Assembly: GCF_029784135.1 (NCBI RefSeq)
Contig: NC_073744.1
Coordinates: 77,231,935 to 77,295,934, forward strand
Direction: 5' to 3'
Source of the DNA: Toxorhynchites rutilus septentrionalis
Taxonomy: Eukaryota; Arthropoda; Insecta; Diptera; Culicidae
DNA length: 64,000 nt
Part shown: piece after piece, positions 11,711 through 23,069 of the stretch
Layout of the letters: the number at the start of each line of letters is the position of its first letter
Numbering within the stretch: position 1 is the first letter of the stretch
Translations under genes and position numbers: made by a program
Notes under the pieces: model-generated
What the model was told of the DNA's origin: nothing
What the model saw: only the letters and a program-made list of their open reading frames with translations
The model's database searches: none

Positions 11711-12570
11711 AGCAAGATGTTAAATTAATCAGATGCAAGATTTTATGCATCATTCAAACTTCATGCAAGATTTCATAAAAGGAAAGAGGAATGTGTCACC
11801 CATACAGTGATTGTTCATTAATAAGGAGGAGTCAGCGATTATCATGCGAGGATTTATTGAGATCGGCATTACATCGCATCGCAAAAATGAAACGAAATGA
11901 AATATCAATAATCTTCATGACTCATATTCATAATTCCCAATGACTCAATTCCTTCTATGATAGATTGAGCAGTATAACCAATACGATTTGATTGCGATTG
12001 TCTGCAAACGAACATTATTTCACCGAAAAAGCTACTGCTCTCGATGCCTAATAATAAGAATAAGACAATGGAAAGAAATCACAATACCATAGCTATTCAT
12101 TAAAAATAAAGCAACTTCATGATTTCATTTGTATTCTACGTCAAAATATCACAATATCGTGATTATTTTCAACATGTTTTTTCGTTTCTTCCCCATAAAT
12201 TTCATTTTCAATGCAATCAATGACGATATAATTTTTTTGTTTACCCATTCACATATACTTCATCTACCATTTCACCCCGTTATGTGTCCTACTGATATTC
12301 ATTAATCATTTTTAGTTAGACAGTTGAACTTCCTGCCAGAAGCTTATTGTCTTTCTTTGTTCGGTACAAACCGTTTGAAGGTTATGAGTACATACAATAA
12401 ACGGCCCTTTTCAGGGCTACTATTAAGAGTTTCAAAAGAGTTAAACTAACAGATTTCTGAACAATGAAAAGAATTACATTTATAATAACCAAGTGTTCTG
12501 AACAATCACAGTCCTACGTCAAACTTCCGTCCGTGCCCCTAGGCTCAGACCCTTTCACTTTTTTACATAA
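11711..12570. repeat. Left half of a distant inverted duplication
   Basis: This block reappears inverted at about 20219-20879. Shared strings include 'gcaagatgttaa', 'catacagtgat', 'aaaataaagcaacttcatga', 'gaacttcctgccagaagctt', 'aacaatcacagtcctacgtc' and 'aaacttccgtccgtgcccct'. This copy has about 250 bp (near 11848-12098) that the other lacks. The other copy has a small insertion near 20500-20550. Confidence 0.85.
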
Positions 12571-12873
12571 CATATCCAAAAATCAGAGTGTTTTTTTCGT
12601 CATGATTTCTCTGATTCTAATTCAGTCCTAAAACCATTTCCAAGACAAAGATAATGGAACCGAAAGAACAATTTAAGAAATGATGTCATGTTCTAATACA
12701 TTATGATCAACGAAAAAGGGGACGATTCCTTGACGTCCCGATACAAGATTTGTTCAGTGATAAAATTTTGCATCCTTTTAGGTGTGGCTTGTACAAGTCA
12801 CATATAAAATATTACTAGTATCGATGTTTGATTGAGTATGAACGGAACGTTAAATGTCAACTCAGTTCTTCTA

Positions 12874-14302
12874 CAATGGTAGACATTCGTTTAGCCGCAC
12901 CCTATTTTTCCTCAATATTTTTAAAAATAAGTCAATTCTTTGTACAGTTTTGCTCATGAAAGACGATTACTGCTTATTTTCATCGAATTCATTTAAAAAA
13001 AAGTATAAACTCACTTTTTGTTTTCTAAGTAATTCAAATATGTGGAATCAGGGTGGACATTCGTTTAGCCGCATTCTAAAATTTCAATAAAAGAAAATTT
13101 GTGCTGCAAATTTCGAGTCCAATTGGTAGCTAATATTTAGTCTGTCCAACTCCATTTCGGATCACTTTGAAAACTCGATTTGGCATCGAGTCAGGCAGCT
13201 GATAAAGTGTTGCCATATTGATTATAGCCCAACATTCCTGAATTACTGTCTTGAGACTGGACATGGACTTCTATTCAAGAAGGACAAGGACATTCCTTGT
13301 CGGCAAACCATGCCTTCGATTATTTGGAAACGTGGATCTATGCATAATCCTGCTGAAAAAATGACATCCTCGGTAGCGTTATTTTTAATATGGCCAATCA
13401 AAACGTCCTCCAGTAATTGAAGATACTTTTCGAAGTTCATTCGGGTGAAAATGAAACAAATGAGAAGCTTGCTGTGATAGGAAACGGCTCCCCACACTGT
13501 CAAACTTCCGCCACCGAAGTTTCGCTTCGATCTCACGGCATGCCGTTGACTTAAATTGTACCAATAGCAACTGTAACAGTCCGGACCATCCAAATTGAAC
13601 TATTTTCGCTGGAAAACACAACATTTCTCCATTTTAGCTTCCATTCCATGTATTGCAGGGCGAAAATGAGATGGTTCTGCTTATGGGTGGCGGTCAGTTT
13701 CGGTTTCCCTCGAAGTTTCTTCCACATGATGTTTGGTGACTCATTCAAAATGCGCGCAATATGCCTCTTCGTTACTGGAACAACCGATTCTGCCTTAATG
13801 TATCAGCAGGACATCGTTTCCTGGTTACTTCGTGTCTTACTCGACCTTTAAGACGCAAAGTAACTTTGGTTTTTCCATTTGTTGGTCATTATATCCCATA
13901 TTTCTGGCACTATTTAAAGAAATTCCGTACCACTTTCTCAGATAGACCAATTTTTGTTACGATCGAGCGATTAGAAAACTTTTGTTCACTTAATATCTCT
14001 ATTATTTTCCGCCCCTCTCCCGTCAATAGAATACCTTTCGCCATTCTTTTAAATTCTACTTCCTACGTTGCACATCTAATATTTATCTTGTAAATTGAAC
14101 ATTCCCAAGTATTTTTCCAAAAAAACACAGATAGGCTTGGAGAGTATGCGAAAACTTGGTTTTTATGCCCTGCGGCTAAATGTATGTCTTAAATATGCTA
14201 TCACTACAGCAAATAAGTATCCCGATAAACAGAACATTCCTAGTTGTTTTGTAAGTGTTTCAAGTTTTTTTTCAAGTGCGGCTAAACGAATGTCTATCAC
14301 TG
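12874..14302 (-). mobile_element. Tc1-like transposon with IR/DR ends
   Basis: The left end 'caatggtagacattcgttta' and the reverse complement of the right end 'cagtgatagacattcgttta' form matching termini, each flanked by TA (12872-12873 and 14303-14304), the Tc1/mariner target duplication. Each end carries a second, inner copy of the motif: 'gtggacattcgtttagccgc' at 13053 on the left and 'tgcggctaaatgtatgtct' at 14171 on the right. This double direct repeat inside an inverted repeat is the IR/DR arrangement known from Sleeping Beauty-type Tc1 elements. The element is about 1.43 kb and holds a decayed minus-strand transposase. Confidence 0.88.
13240..14090 (-). pseudogene. Tc1-like transposase, degenerate
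   Basis: Minus-strand frames spell pieces of a Tc1 transposase in order. The amino-terminal part lies toward 14090. Then comes a block with MEWKLKWRNVVFSSE (first catalytic region), DGPDCYSCYWYNL, and FGGGSLTVWGAVSYHSK, typical of the Tc1 core ('GGGS-MVWGA'). They occupy different frames (13243-13593, 13385-13624 and 13551-13748), so at least two frameshifts are present. The region that should carry the second Asp and final Glu has decayed (NATEDVIFSAG in place of a QQDNA-like motif). It is non-functional and lies inside the bounded element at 12874-14302. Confidence 0.8.
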
Positions 14303-14304
14303 TA

Positions 14305-17250
14305 TTCGAAACTTTATATGAAATGAGTAAAATTCATCATAGTCTTGTTGTCGTTACTGGTTTCGCCAGACATAATCAAACGTGCTCTTCATTTTTGTTT
14401 CATTTCTTTTGCGAAAATCATCCCTACCCAACGTCATTCGAAATAAAAACTCGGTGATGAGTTTTCCATCTCGACTTTTCAAATTAAAAGTCATTGTTTA
14501 AATCCGCATCGTGCTCCTCTCAGCATTGTGTACGACTTCAACGCACATTCAACGGTTTCGGCCGGCGCAATGTCGGATCCTGCGAATACACACACGCTCT
14601 CATCTAGCCGGCGTAGCAGTGGGATGGACTGCGGCATTCACGAAACCTCCAGAGGGTAGTGAAAATTCAATTACGCTAATAAAAATTCAATTATGTCATT
14701 GCAGCGAACCTTCTTTTTCGCCAGTGTCCCTCGCGACAGCGGGAACTCCGGCCGAAGCAGGGCTTCGATTTGAATAATTAAGAAGGAAATTTGCGCTTCA
14801 CGCCCCGTCGCACTAGGATATGCATCCCGGGTGGCATTAGCTGTGACAATCCGGTATAATTGCCCCAAACCACCCATCTAGGTGCGGGGAGGTCGCGGTT
14901 TCTGGCGGTGGTTGTACACATGGTGAACATCCCCCGGGTCTGCCCCCTTGAAGAAATCACTCGAAGAAATTGATGCTAATTGATTGTCCCACCATTGCCG
15001 TTTTGGAAGTCGTCGCTTGAAAGCAAAAAAAAAATAGAAAAAAATAGAAAATAGAACCTTCGGCAACAGCGGAAAGCTTTTAGCGAAGCACGTCGTGGCA
15101 GCGAATGCACTCACATCATCTTCCCTATCAAGCGTGCTTCCTGCCATTCCCGAACAATTTAGATTTCCGCCTTTGCTCTTCCACGCAAGGATACACGCCA
15201 TCCCATCCATTCATCCGGAGGAATGTTCCGGAAGATGCCATCATCCAATGGTTGATGCATTTCTGTGGATATTTTTTTGATCACCCTCCGGCTTTCGCAG
15301 GTCTTTGTTAGCATGTGGGCGGGGGCGGGCTCGGAGGGTTTGCTATTTCCCACCGAACACAAGTGAAACGAACTTGAGTGATCTGGCGTATGTCATCGCG
15401 TTCGTCCCTGCTGCACACGAACATGAGCGCCGAGCGACAGGAGGAGGGTCGGTGCTGCAGGAAACTTAAATTGCTTTCTTAAGAGTTACAAAGTTGGTGG
15501 TGGCGCTTTCTTTTCTCGCGGATGGGAGGATCACTGCGGAGGGGGGAACTGAATAATGGGAAACAATTGAAAGTCTATGTATCAGATGGAGGCAGCGCAA
15601 ACGTGATGTGTGTTTCTATGCCCTTGGCAGTATAGTGTCCTTGGCGAGGCACGGATCGTGAGTGAAGAAACTATTGTGGAACGATGGAGTGATGTATATG
15701 CAGTTTTAATAGAATACGTTACGAGAGCGAACAATAATCAAATTAAACGAACACTTTGAATTGAACCAATTCCAGAATGTGTACAATTGTGTGACACATT
15801 GTATTATCCTTCAACCGTAAGCGAATCCACCGCGTTTCGACCATAATCGAGAAACGTTCAAGAAGCAATCAAATCCAATTTTCTCCCATCAGCCCTTTTG
15901 CCAGAAGCCAATCAGCGTTGGTCTAATTGAAATCGATCGGATTGTTTCATAAATTGATTATGATGCCGTTTTCCTTCCCATCCACCCAAATTGCAGCCGT
16001 TTCTTAGCGACGGTGCCGGTGCTTGAGGCAAAACATTTTACCATCTCCATCAACTCCTTCGCCATCGCCATCGCACAACACCACCAGGACAAAAACACTA
16101 ATGTGCCAGAAATCGATCGAATCCCGCAAAATTGATCGCCCAAAGGAAACTTAGCGTTCGGAATCATTTTACTGATTCGATTTCAGACCCGGACGGGTGA
16201 GGATGGGTGAGGATGAGAGTGGATGCAGCTCGGCGCGACGAAGCAAAAACTTTGTCTATTTCTCCCCGACCGCCTGCCAAACGAAACTACACCATGTACA
16301 AAGTTTATCCCGCGGGATGTTTCTTTCCGTCGAACAAACTCAATAGACCCTCCCCACTCCACGATGTTACCCCTTCCACCGCAATCGTCACAATTGATTG
16401 ATTCGAAACGCGAGAGACATCAAACGTGTGGCATCCTCTCAAGGCGCCCAAAGTGGGTGGGAGTGGGCTGCAACGGAGTGAATTTTTCAAATCATTGCTT
16501 GCTGCGCTATCGATGCGGTTCCCAGGGATTTGTTCATTTAATATTATTCCCATCATCCCTATTGGCGCTCCTTGTGAGGGACTCTTGCATTATATGTACA
16601 TCAGTTAGTTCAGTCCCGCTGGAATGCTCGGTAGCGTTTACCAGCACTCTGATTGCTTCCGTGGATTAAAAGCGGATAAAACAAATAACCAAGCGTAACT
16701 GTTGTGGTGGACAGAACGGAGGTTGCGTCCCCAGGACATGGCCCCAAGAGATATGAGATAATTCTTATGCGGAACTATCTGGTCCCGGCGTTATTTCATT
16801 ATCGCGGAGATTATTGTGTATTATCTTAAATGAAGTTTATCAATCGAGACATTCTTCTAGGAGTCAAACCCTACAAGTGTGACTTTCCGGATTTGAAATA
16901 CGTGGCGAAAGTCGTACTGTTGGCTTTATGTTGGTGTTTTTCAGCTTCAGAACTTAATAACATTCATTTGACTGAAGTGTAAACAAACGATATTTTCATC
17001 GGATGGAAAATGTCAAAATTGTATCGGAAAAACGCTATTTGCGGGTAGTTTCATTGCATTTTTTATACAAAAGTGCAGTTGATACATTACACATTAACTT
17101 TATTTCATAAAACCGTGACATGTTTTCTGATTTGGCATGCTTACTGAAAGACGTAGTCCTACGTCAATAATTCAAGACATACAATTGGAAACTATTACGG
17201 TATCGACTTCAATTACTACGTTGGAACAGAACGCTGACGGAAAACCAACT
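14305..17250. other. TE-poor tract without recognised gene
   Basis: Relatively GC-rich, complex sequence at about 14500-16700 followed by AT-rich DNA. Several overlapping frames (for example 148 residues at 16223-16669 and 110 residues at 14878-15210, minus) are rich in Pro/Ser/Arg without domain signatures. I treat them as non-coding. Confidence 0.4.
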
Positions 17251-17254
17251 GGAA

Positions 17255-17330
17255 TGGAGAAAATACACGACAAGATAGTTTTACAGCATGACAATGCCAG
17301 AACCAAGGTTGTCAACTATAATTTTCAAAT
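17255..17330 (+). pseudogene. Mariner transposase fragment (second-Asp block)
   Basis: A short stretch reads EKIHDKIVLQHDNARTKVVN, very close to the mariner block around the second catalytic Asp ('H-KV-LQHDNARPH'). No mariner reading extends on either side. It abuts the repeat beginning near 17363, so it is a remnant cut by later insertions. Confidence 0.55.
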
Positions 17331-17639
17331 ATTAGGAAGAAAGAAAATAACAATCAGGAAGAAATCGTTTTGTCTCAAATTCCGAATTTTTAAATTTTGT
17401 TGGCCATTAAACAGAGTCTCAGAACTCAAAGTGGTACTTTTTCGCAAAATTAATTTGATTTTCGGATACAATAGAGCTTTTTTTTAAAATTTGTCTACAA
17501 TATAATTACAAATGGTGATAAACTAAAAAATATATTTAATTACATTTGTCTCAAACTCCGAACACTATTTTTTGTCACTGACTCAAATTCCGAACACTTT
17601 TGTCTCAAATTCTGAACAGCAAAAATGCAATTTAAACAT

Positions 17640-18092
17640 GGTTCACAACGGTTTGGCAAAGTTTTAAAGGTTTGTTTTTCTTGAAAGCTGAGGAGATTTT
17701 ACGTAAGATATCAAAAAATCAGAGATGTATTTTTTTTCGTTTTTGAGTTATTATTTTCCAAAGTTAAGATGTTTAGCTTGCTGTAGCTCAGTGGACTGAA
17801 AATATGAACATGGGAAATCCAATTTTTTTGCCAGTGTAATTTTTTTTAAAGAAGACCAGCTAATTCGCTCTGATTTGATATGTCGATCTACTGAATCGAT
17901 TCACTAGCTCAAAAATTATGATGTTAGGGGGGAAATATAATTTCTCGAGCCACCCTAAGATGAAAATGGGCACCCTCATGAAAAAATAAAAAATAAGGGT
18001 CTAAAATTTTGTGATAAAGAACAAAACTACTAAATTTCATGAAAATCTGAGAACCACTTTATCGGTTTGGCATGGAATGGCAGTTTCGATCA
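17640..18092. repeat. Foldback-family segment inside copy 1
   Basis: It ends '...accactttatcggtttggcatggaatggc', the terminal motif of the element at 49355-50463. The same family occupies the equivalent place inside copy 2 (45270-46090). Confidence 0.7.
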
Positions 18093-18318
18093 GGTAAAGA
18101 CATCACTAACATCACATCTTACAACTAGAATCTTCAAATATCACGAGTTTCAGTCCATTTTACTTATAATAGCCAGTTTTCTTTCACCTTTACGTTTAAA
18201 TATTACTTTTTATCTTGAAATAAGACATATTTGAAACATAAGACAATTTTTTTTCAAACTTTATATAATGAAGTTTAGCATTGTACATAATCGAATCATT
18301 TATAATCGAGTCCGACCT

Positions 18319-18350
18319 GTTTTTTAGGTTTTTTAGGTTTTTTAGGTTTT
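18319..18350. repeat. Three tandem copies of 'ttttttaggt'
   Basis: A short 10-bp tandem repeat. It superficially resembles TTAGG telomere repeats but is too short and has the wrong unit. Confidence 0.8.
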
Positions 18351-18671
18351 GTTATTGTTGCTTTTGTTGAAAACCTGACTAAAAAAAACAATTCTGCTCT
18401 CGTTGGTTTGCGCCTGCGACCTACGTTTTGCAAGGAAAGAGCTTATAAACATTTGTTTACAAGTGGTGTTAAGTCTTTATTTATTGTTGTTCCAGAATTG
18501 TCATGTCCTTGTATCCCAATTTGCGAACTATTGCTGTATTTGCATTAAAATTGTTTGTTCAAACATCTACAGTTCGGAATTTGATTTATTGGATTTATTA
18601 AAATTCTGAAGATTTTTGCATGAAATAATGTTTTTCCATTAATTTATAGTAGATTCACATCTCTTATAGCA

Positions 18672-19299
18672 CTTAAGGGGGTAGTATACTATGGAAACTT
18701 GAAAAAATTAAAAAAAAAAACACCTGGGATGTCTACTTTACTGTAGTTTTTGTCTCAGGTTTGTCCGATGCTCCGTTCCAAAGTTACAAGCCAATTAGTG
18801 GACCTAAATCTTCGCGTAATGAGCGCGAAATTCTCTGGGTTGCCTTCTCAAGTGAAAATTTTCATTATCTTAAAACAAATTAAGCGCGGACAGAACAAAA
18901 TGTTTCAAGATAATAATAAATTTCGACGTTTCATACATGCGGCATCAAAATTTTTATTTAAACCCCCGATTTTATGTACTCCCTTGGGTGATTTTTCGGT
19001 TTTCAAAAAACTCAAACTTCGACGTCTGCGACTCTTGAAAATGAAGTCCGATAGACCTTATATTTTGCATAGATTATTTTATCATGCAAATCAACATTTC
19101 GCCTATGAAAAATTCAAAGTCAAAACTGTGAATTTTTCAACTACGGGTCGCTCAAATATTTCGTAACAAAAATTTTCTACTTCCTCTTCCCTACATAAAA
19201 CTGTTTAAACATATTTCGATTTATTTTTTAAACAAGACTCTACAAGACATCCCCCATTCCCTTTCAGAGTTCAGTAATTCAAAAGCTAATAATTCTGAA
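18672..19299. other. Repeat-like tract, no gene
   Basis: It begins 'ttaagggggtagtatactat', which looks like a transposon terminus. A 138-residue plus frame (18750-19166) has no recognisable domain. No second copy is found in this window. Confidence 0.35.
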
Positions 19300-19815
19300 T
19301 AATGGGTACAATTTAATTTTTTAGACCATCGTTGCACTTTAAAAAATCCTAACTTCAAAACGGGAAAAAAATACCTCCCTGATTTTTGGATATGTTATGT
19401 AGAAAAATCTCAGCTCTCCAGAAAAAATTATAAACAAACATAGTTCCCTTGGTCCGTAGACCATGAAAACCATAAAAACAAATACAATCAATAATTATGA
19501 AAACAAAATCCAATTTTTTTGCAAGTGTAATAATATTTAAAAGAATTTTGAATTGGTTCATTGCCTATAGTTTGGTATATCGATCATCTAAATTGGTTCA
19601 GTAGTTTTAAAGTTATGAATTTTTGAAAAATTCATTTTTGAAAAAAAGAGTAAAAAGCTGATTTTTCGGACCAGCCTATAATGGAAATGATCACCCTAAT
19701 GAAAACAAATAAAAAAAATACGGGTCTAATGTTTTGGGACAAAGAATAAAATTACCACTTTTCGTGAAAATCTGAGAACCACTATATCGGTTTGTCATGG
19801 AATGGCTATATATGA
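19300..19815. repeat. Foldback-family copy
   Basis: Matches the right arm of 49355-50463: 'cccttggtccgtagaccatgaaaacc', then 'ggtctaatgttttgggacaa', ending 'ctatatcggtttgtcatgga' and 'atggctata'. Confidence 0.75.
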
Positions 19816-20002
19816 TCAAAATTGATATGGTGTTCGTTTCTCACGATTTAACTCAAGAACGGAGCAACGGATTTAAACAGTCATTGTCAGGTTTGATGCG
19901 TTTTAGTCTGCGTCAGGTTTATGTGCCCAAAAAGCTATGAAAAACATTCGGAAGGATGGAAAATTGGAAAGTCATTTTTTGTAGCTAATTTTGTATCTAT
20001 AT

Positions 20003-20215
20003 AAATAAAACAGGAAGGCCAAGTGTGTTAGTAAACGGAGAATCCGAGGAAGGGATGGTCCGATTTGAACTGTCTTTATTTTGATGTATTCGTCTCTTTC
20101 CATATCCCAAAAAGAAGGTCGGAAAATTCGGAAAATTGAATTCCTATATGGTCTACATTTACATCATGGTAAATGTTATTTGCATAGTAAGAAAATGTGA
20201 ATGTTCGAAAGAATC
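20003..20215. repeat. Helitron-like fragment
   Basis: 'tctatataaataaaac...' and 'gaaaattgaattcctatatg' resemble the interior of the Helitron-like sequences near 40.1 and 50.9-51.1 kb ('tctatctatataaataaa', 'gaaaaattcaaatcccatat'). It ends at the inverted duplication. Confidence 0.45.
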
Positions 20216-20218
20216 CAT

Positions 20219-20879
20219 ATAAAAAAGTAGAAGGGTCTGAGACTAGGGGCACGGACGGAAGTTTGACGTAGGACTGTGATTGTTCAGAACACTTGGTTAT
20301 TTTAAATGTAATTTTTTTCATTGTTCAGAAATCTGTTAGTTTAACTCTTTTGGAACTCTAAATAGTAGCACTAGAAAGAGCCGTTTATTGTATGTACTCA
20401 TAACCTTCAAATGGTTTGTAACGAACAAAGAAAGACAATAAGCTTCTGGCAGGAAGTTCAACTGTCCAACTGAAAATGATTAATGAATGGTGGATTTTTT
20501 TTAATTCTTTATTTGAGAGGTTTTCAGCCTCCTGGGCTGGTTCGCCAGGTGAATGGTGGAATGGTAGATGAAGTATATGTGAATCGGTAAACAAAAAAAA
20601 ATATATCGTCATTGATTACATTGAATATGAACTTTATGGGGAAGAAACGAAAAAACAAGTTGAAAATATTCTCGATTCCGTGATATTTTGAGGTAAAATA
20701 CACATGAAATCATGAAGTTGCTTTATTTTTAATGAATAGCCTTCGCATAATCGCTGCCTCCTCCTAATTAATGAACGATCACTGTATGAGTAACACTTTC
20801 TTCTTTGCTTTGATAAAAACTTGCATGAAGTTTGAGTGATGCATGCCATCTTGCATATGATTACTTTAACATCTTGCCT
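20219..20879. repeat. Right half of the distant inverted duplication
   Basis: Reverse-complement partner of 11711-12570, as listed there. Together the halves enclose 7.6 kb that includes the Tc1 element and copy 1 of the 'tccgaaca' repeat. Confidence 0.85.
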
Positions 20880-20939
20880 ATTAACATTGTTGAACTATGT
20901 TTACCTCTATCTATAGAGAGAAGAAAGTTAGATTTTTTA

Positions 20940-21760
20940 TTTCATCGAAAATGTTGGTCACCCTATTTTTGGCAACATGAAAATGAGCGCTCTATTATCT
21001 GTAACAACTTTGTCGAAGATAGTTTTCGCCTAGAGAATAACTATCGAGCCTTAAGTGCTAATTGCCACTTAAATGCATCTCCTGGACCATTGTGTAGTGT
21101 TTAAATCCGGAGACACCTGCGATCTTTCGAACTATCGACCGATTCACACATTATCTGTTCTCAACAAAATTTAGTTTCGCTCTGTACTAGCTTACGCCAG
21201 AGAATTATTCCTATTTTAGGACAGCGTGATACTCAAACAATTATGTTTGTACACAATACTCTGCACAATAGCACTTTTCATCATAACATAAATTTCTCGA
21301 CCCGAGTGAACCTTCCGAATACGAGAAACGCGAGGGAGTTAACGAGAAGTAGAGCATATACAAACTTGGGTTTCAAGCGCATTATGAGCTATGGTCTGTT
21401 GAAATTCAACTTTCTTCCCAATAATTTGAAGGCAATTACCAATGAAAATATCTTCGAAAGTAAGCTGAAACATCATATAATCAGAAACTTCAATGAGTAT
21501 ATTATTCGAATGTGTCAACCAATTTTGACTTTATCAATTTGTTCTTTTTTATTGTTAAATTTGTAGATCTTTCAGTTAATTTTATCTATTCGTTCATTTT
21601 TGTTCTGTATTCATGTATTGTAAATCAGTTTAAAATATATTCCAAAGCCATAAATGTTATCACTGTTTTTTGTTTTTTTTTTAAATTTTGGGTGAATCCT
21701 TTCAAAGGGTCTAGGTTCCACTGGGATTCCATTCAGTTTAGTAGTTATTAGTTTACACTC
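20940..21760 (+). pseudogene. Non-LTR retrotransposon (LINE) reverse transcriptase, fragment
   Basis: Plus-strand frames give LNASPGP, then VFKSGDTCDLSNYRPI...LSVLNKI, the hallmark RT-1 region of Jockey/CR1-group retrotransposons ('FKSGD---NYRPISLLS---KI'). After a deletion, a third frame (21243-21566) reads like the element's carboxy-terminal tail (RVNLPNTRNARELTRSRAY..., FNFLPNNLKAI...). The catalytic YADD centre is missing. The clade cannot be fixed by eye. Confidence 0.7.
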
Positions 21761-21769
21761 CGCATTTCT

Positions 21770-22725
21770 TCTTTTTCTGTATAATGTTAATCATTCTTGT
21801 TTATCGAACGAAGTTTGTTGCTAGATTTTTTTGCTCGATGGGGAGTGTATCAACCATCAATTCCGCCGAAAATAAAATCGAGAAAACTGGGAAGTAGGTG
21901 AACGCTCTCAATAAAAAGCACACTTACATCGAAATCGCAACTTTTACACCCCCACCCGGACTGCACTTCATTTCTTTTTACGTGGAATAGTTTTTTACCG
22001 CTGGCAAGACCAGATTCGAAAGTTCGGGTGTATTTTATATTATTATAACTTTACCCGTTCTTTTTCGGGTTTTTTTTTATTGTTCTGCCCCTGACTGGCT
22101 GTCGCTTCGAAACTGCTGCTGCTGCTTTTGAAATGTTCCATCATTGACTCAAGCTACCCACTTTGGGCGAATCCATCGAGAGAATGTCGATGGAATGCTG
22201 GTTTTGCGCTGTGCCAACCAACAACGGTGGTGGAAGCTGTATCTACGCTTCGGCAACGGAATATTGCAATTGTAATCATCTCCCTGCCAACAACGTGAAA
22301 TCCAGCACCAATGCGGTGGTGAAATACGGTCGGGTTAACTTTGAGCATTTGCTAAATTCCATTTATTGAGTCGAGCTCCGTTTTGGTGTAAACAAAAACT
22401 TTACCAAACTTCTAGAGTCAATGGGTTTGCAGGTTGCAATAAGCACTCGTTTGCGGGGAATTTATTTACATCTGCTGATAAACAATCATTCGTTTGCATT
22501 AATGGTGGGAGATTGATTCAGAATGTACAAGAAACTTATACTAGGTTGTTCAAAAATTTGTTTATTTTTTTTTGTAAACCGTGCTATTGGGTTTGTTATT
22601 TGATTTTTGTATACTCGCGAGCGCCGCGGTTGAATCAAACATTAGTCATCCATGAACGGTTGAAGATTTCTTGATTTCTTGGGTTGGCAAGAAACTGTGT
22701 CAGGTAAACTTATTTCTGTGCTCAC
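21770..22725. other. Mostly unique tract, no gene recognised
   Basis: GC-richer sequence around 22080-22370 with a 68-residue plus frame that is Cys-rich at its start but unrecognised. A 'actaggttgttcaaaaattt' string near 22542 resembles a mariner terminus without an accompanying element. Confidence 0.35.
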
Positions 22726-23003
22726 CTTATTTTCTCAAATAGACGGCGGGTGATCCAATCTTGCACTAATCGCCTCACATCACGACCGATATGAGTGCTC
22801 ATCAATCTTTGTTGATACGATCTGCGGACGAATCCAACTGCTAAGAAATAAACACCGAAAGTGGTCTGATGATACAGAAATAGAAAAGTAAATGGGTACT
22901 GGAGAAGTTTATCCGCCGGCCAATGACTCCCAATCTTATCGCCATCATCGGGGCGGGGAGACAAATAACCCCACTCAGAATAAGCTGACAGAAATTTTCC
23001 CAT
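22726..23003 (-). CDS. Candidate coding exon, unknown protein (minus strand)
   Basis: A minus-strand frame starts at 23003 with a good context (aacgATGg) and stays open for about 92 codons until a strong splice donor 'aaaataag|gtgagc' at 22725, where the only stop lies inside the donor. A possible acceptor, 'cttccgaattag|gtaag', sits nine bases before the ATG. The translation begins MGKFLSAYSEWG and has a hydrophobic stretch (FTFLFLYHQTTFGVYFLAV) followed by a basic region. I do not recognise it. The length is compatible with chance, so this is a hypothesis. It is the nearest coding candidate downstream of the leader exon at 32239-32484. Confidence 0.25.
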
Positions 23004-23057
23004 CGTTCTTACCTAATTCGGAAGATAATCTATAATAGATTCGCAGTGAGCACTCAC

Positions 23058-23069
23058 CTCTTGCTCTTG
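23058..23069 (-). other. Candidate 12-nt microexon (minus strand)
   Basis: On the minus strand a pyrimidine-rich acceptor '...ggatgtctcccag' precedes caagagcaagag, followed at once by the strong donor 'gtgagtgctc'. The 45-nt gap to the next acceptor-like site is shorter than normal insect introns, so this exon and the neighbouring start-codon exon are more likely alternatives. Confidence 0.2.

Larger units (their letters stand above)
17363..18670. mobile_element. 'tgtctcaaattccgaaca' repeat, copy 1
   Basis: It begins 'cgttttgtctcaaattccga' and follows the complete copy at 44987-46664 through shared blocks: 'gtggtactttttcgc', repeated 'ctcaaattccgaacacttt', an internal foldback-family segment, and 'tcggaatttgat' near 18570. 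The right terminus seen in copy 2 is absent, so this copy is truncated or its end has diverged. Frames at 18403-18609 and 46149-46388 are homologous to each other but carry compensating indels and look non-coding. Confidence 0.75.

Noticed and set aside
18319..18350. Telomere-type (TTAGG)n repeat
   Set aside because: Only three 10-bp units and the wrong period.
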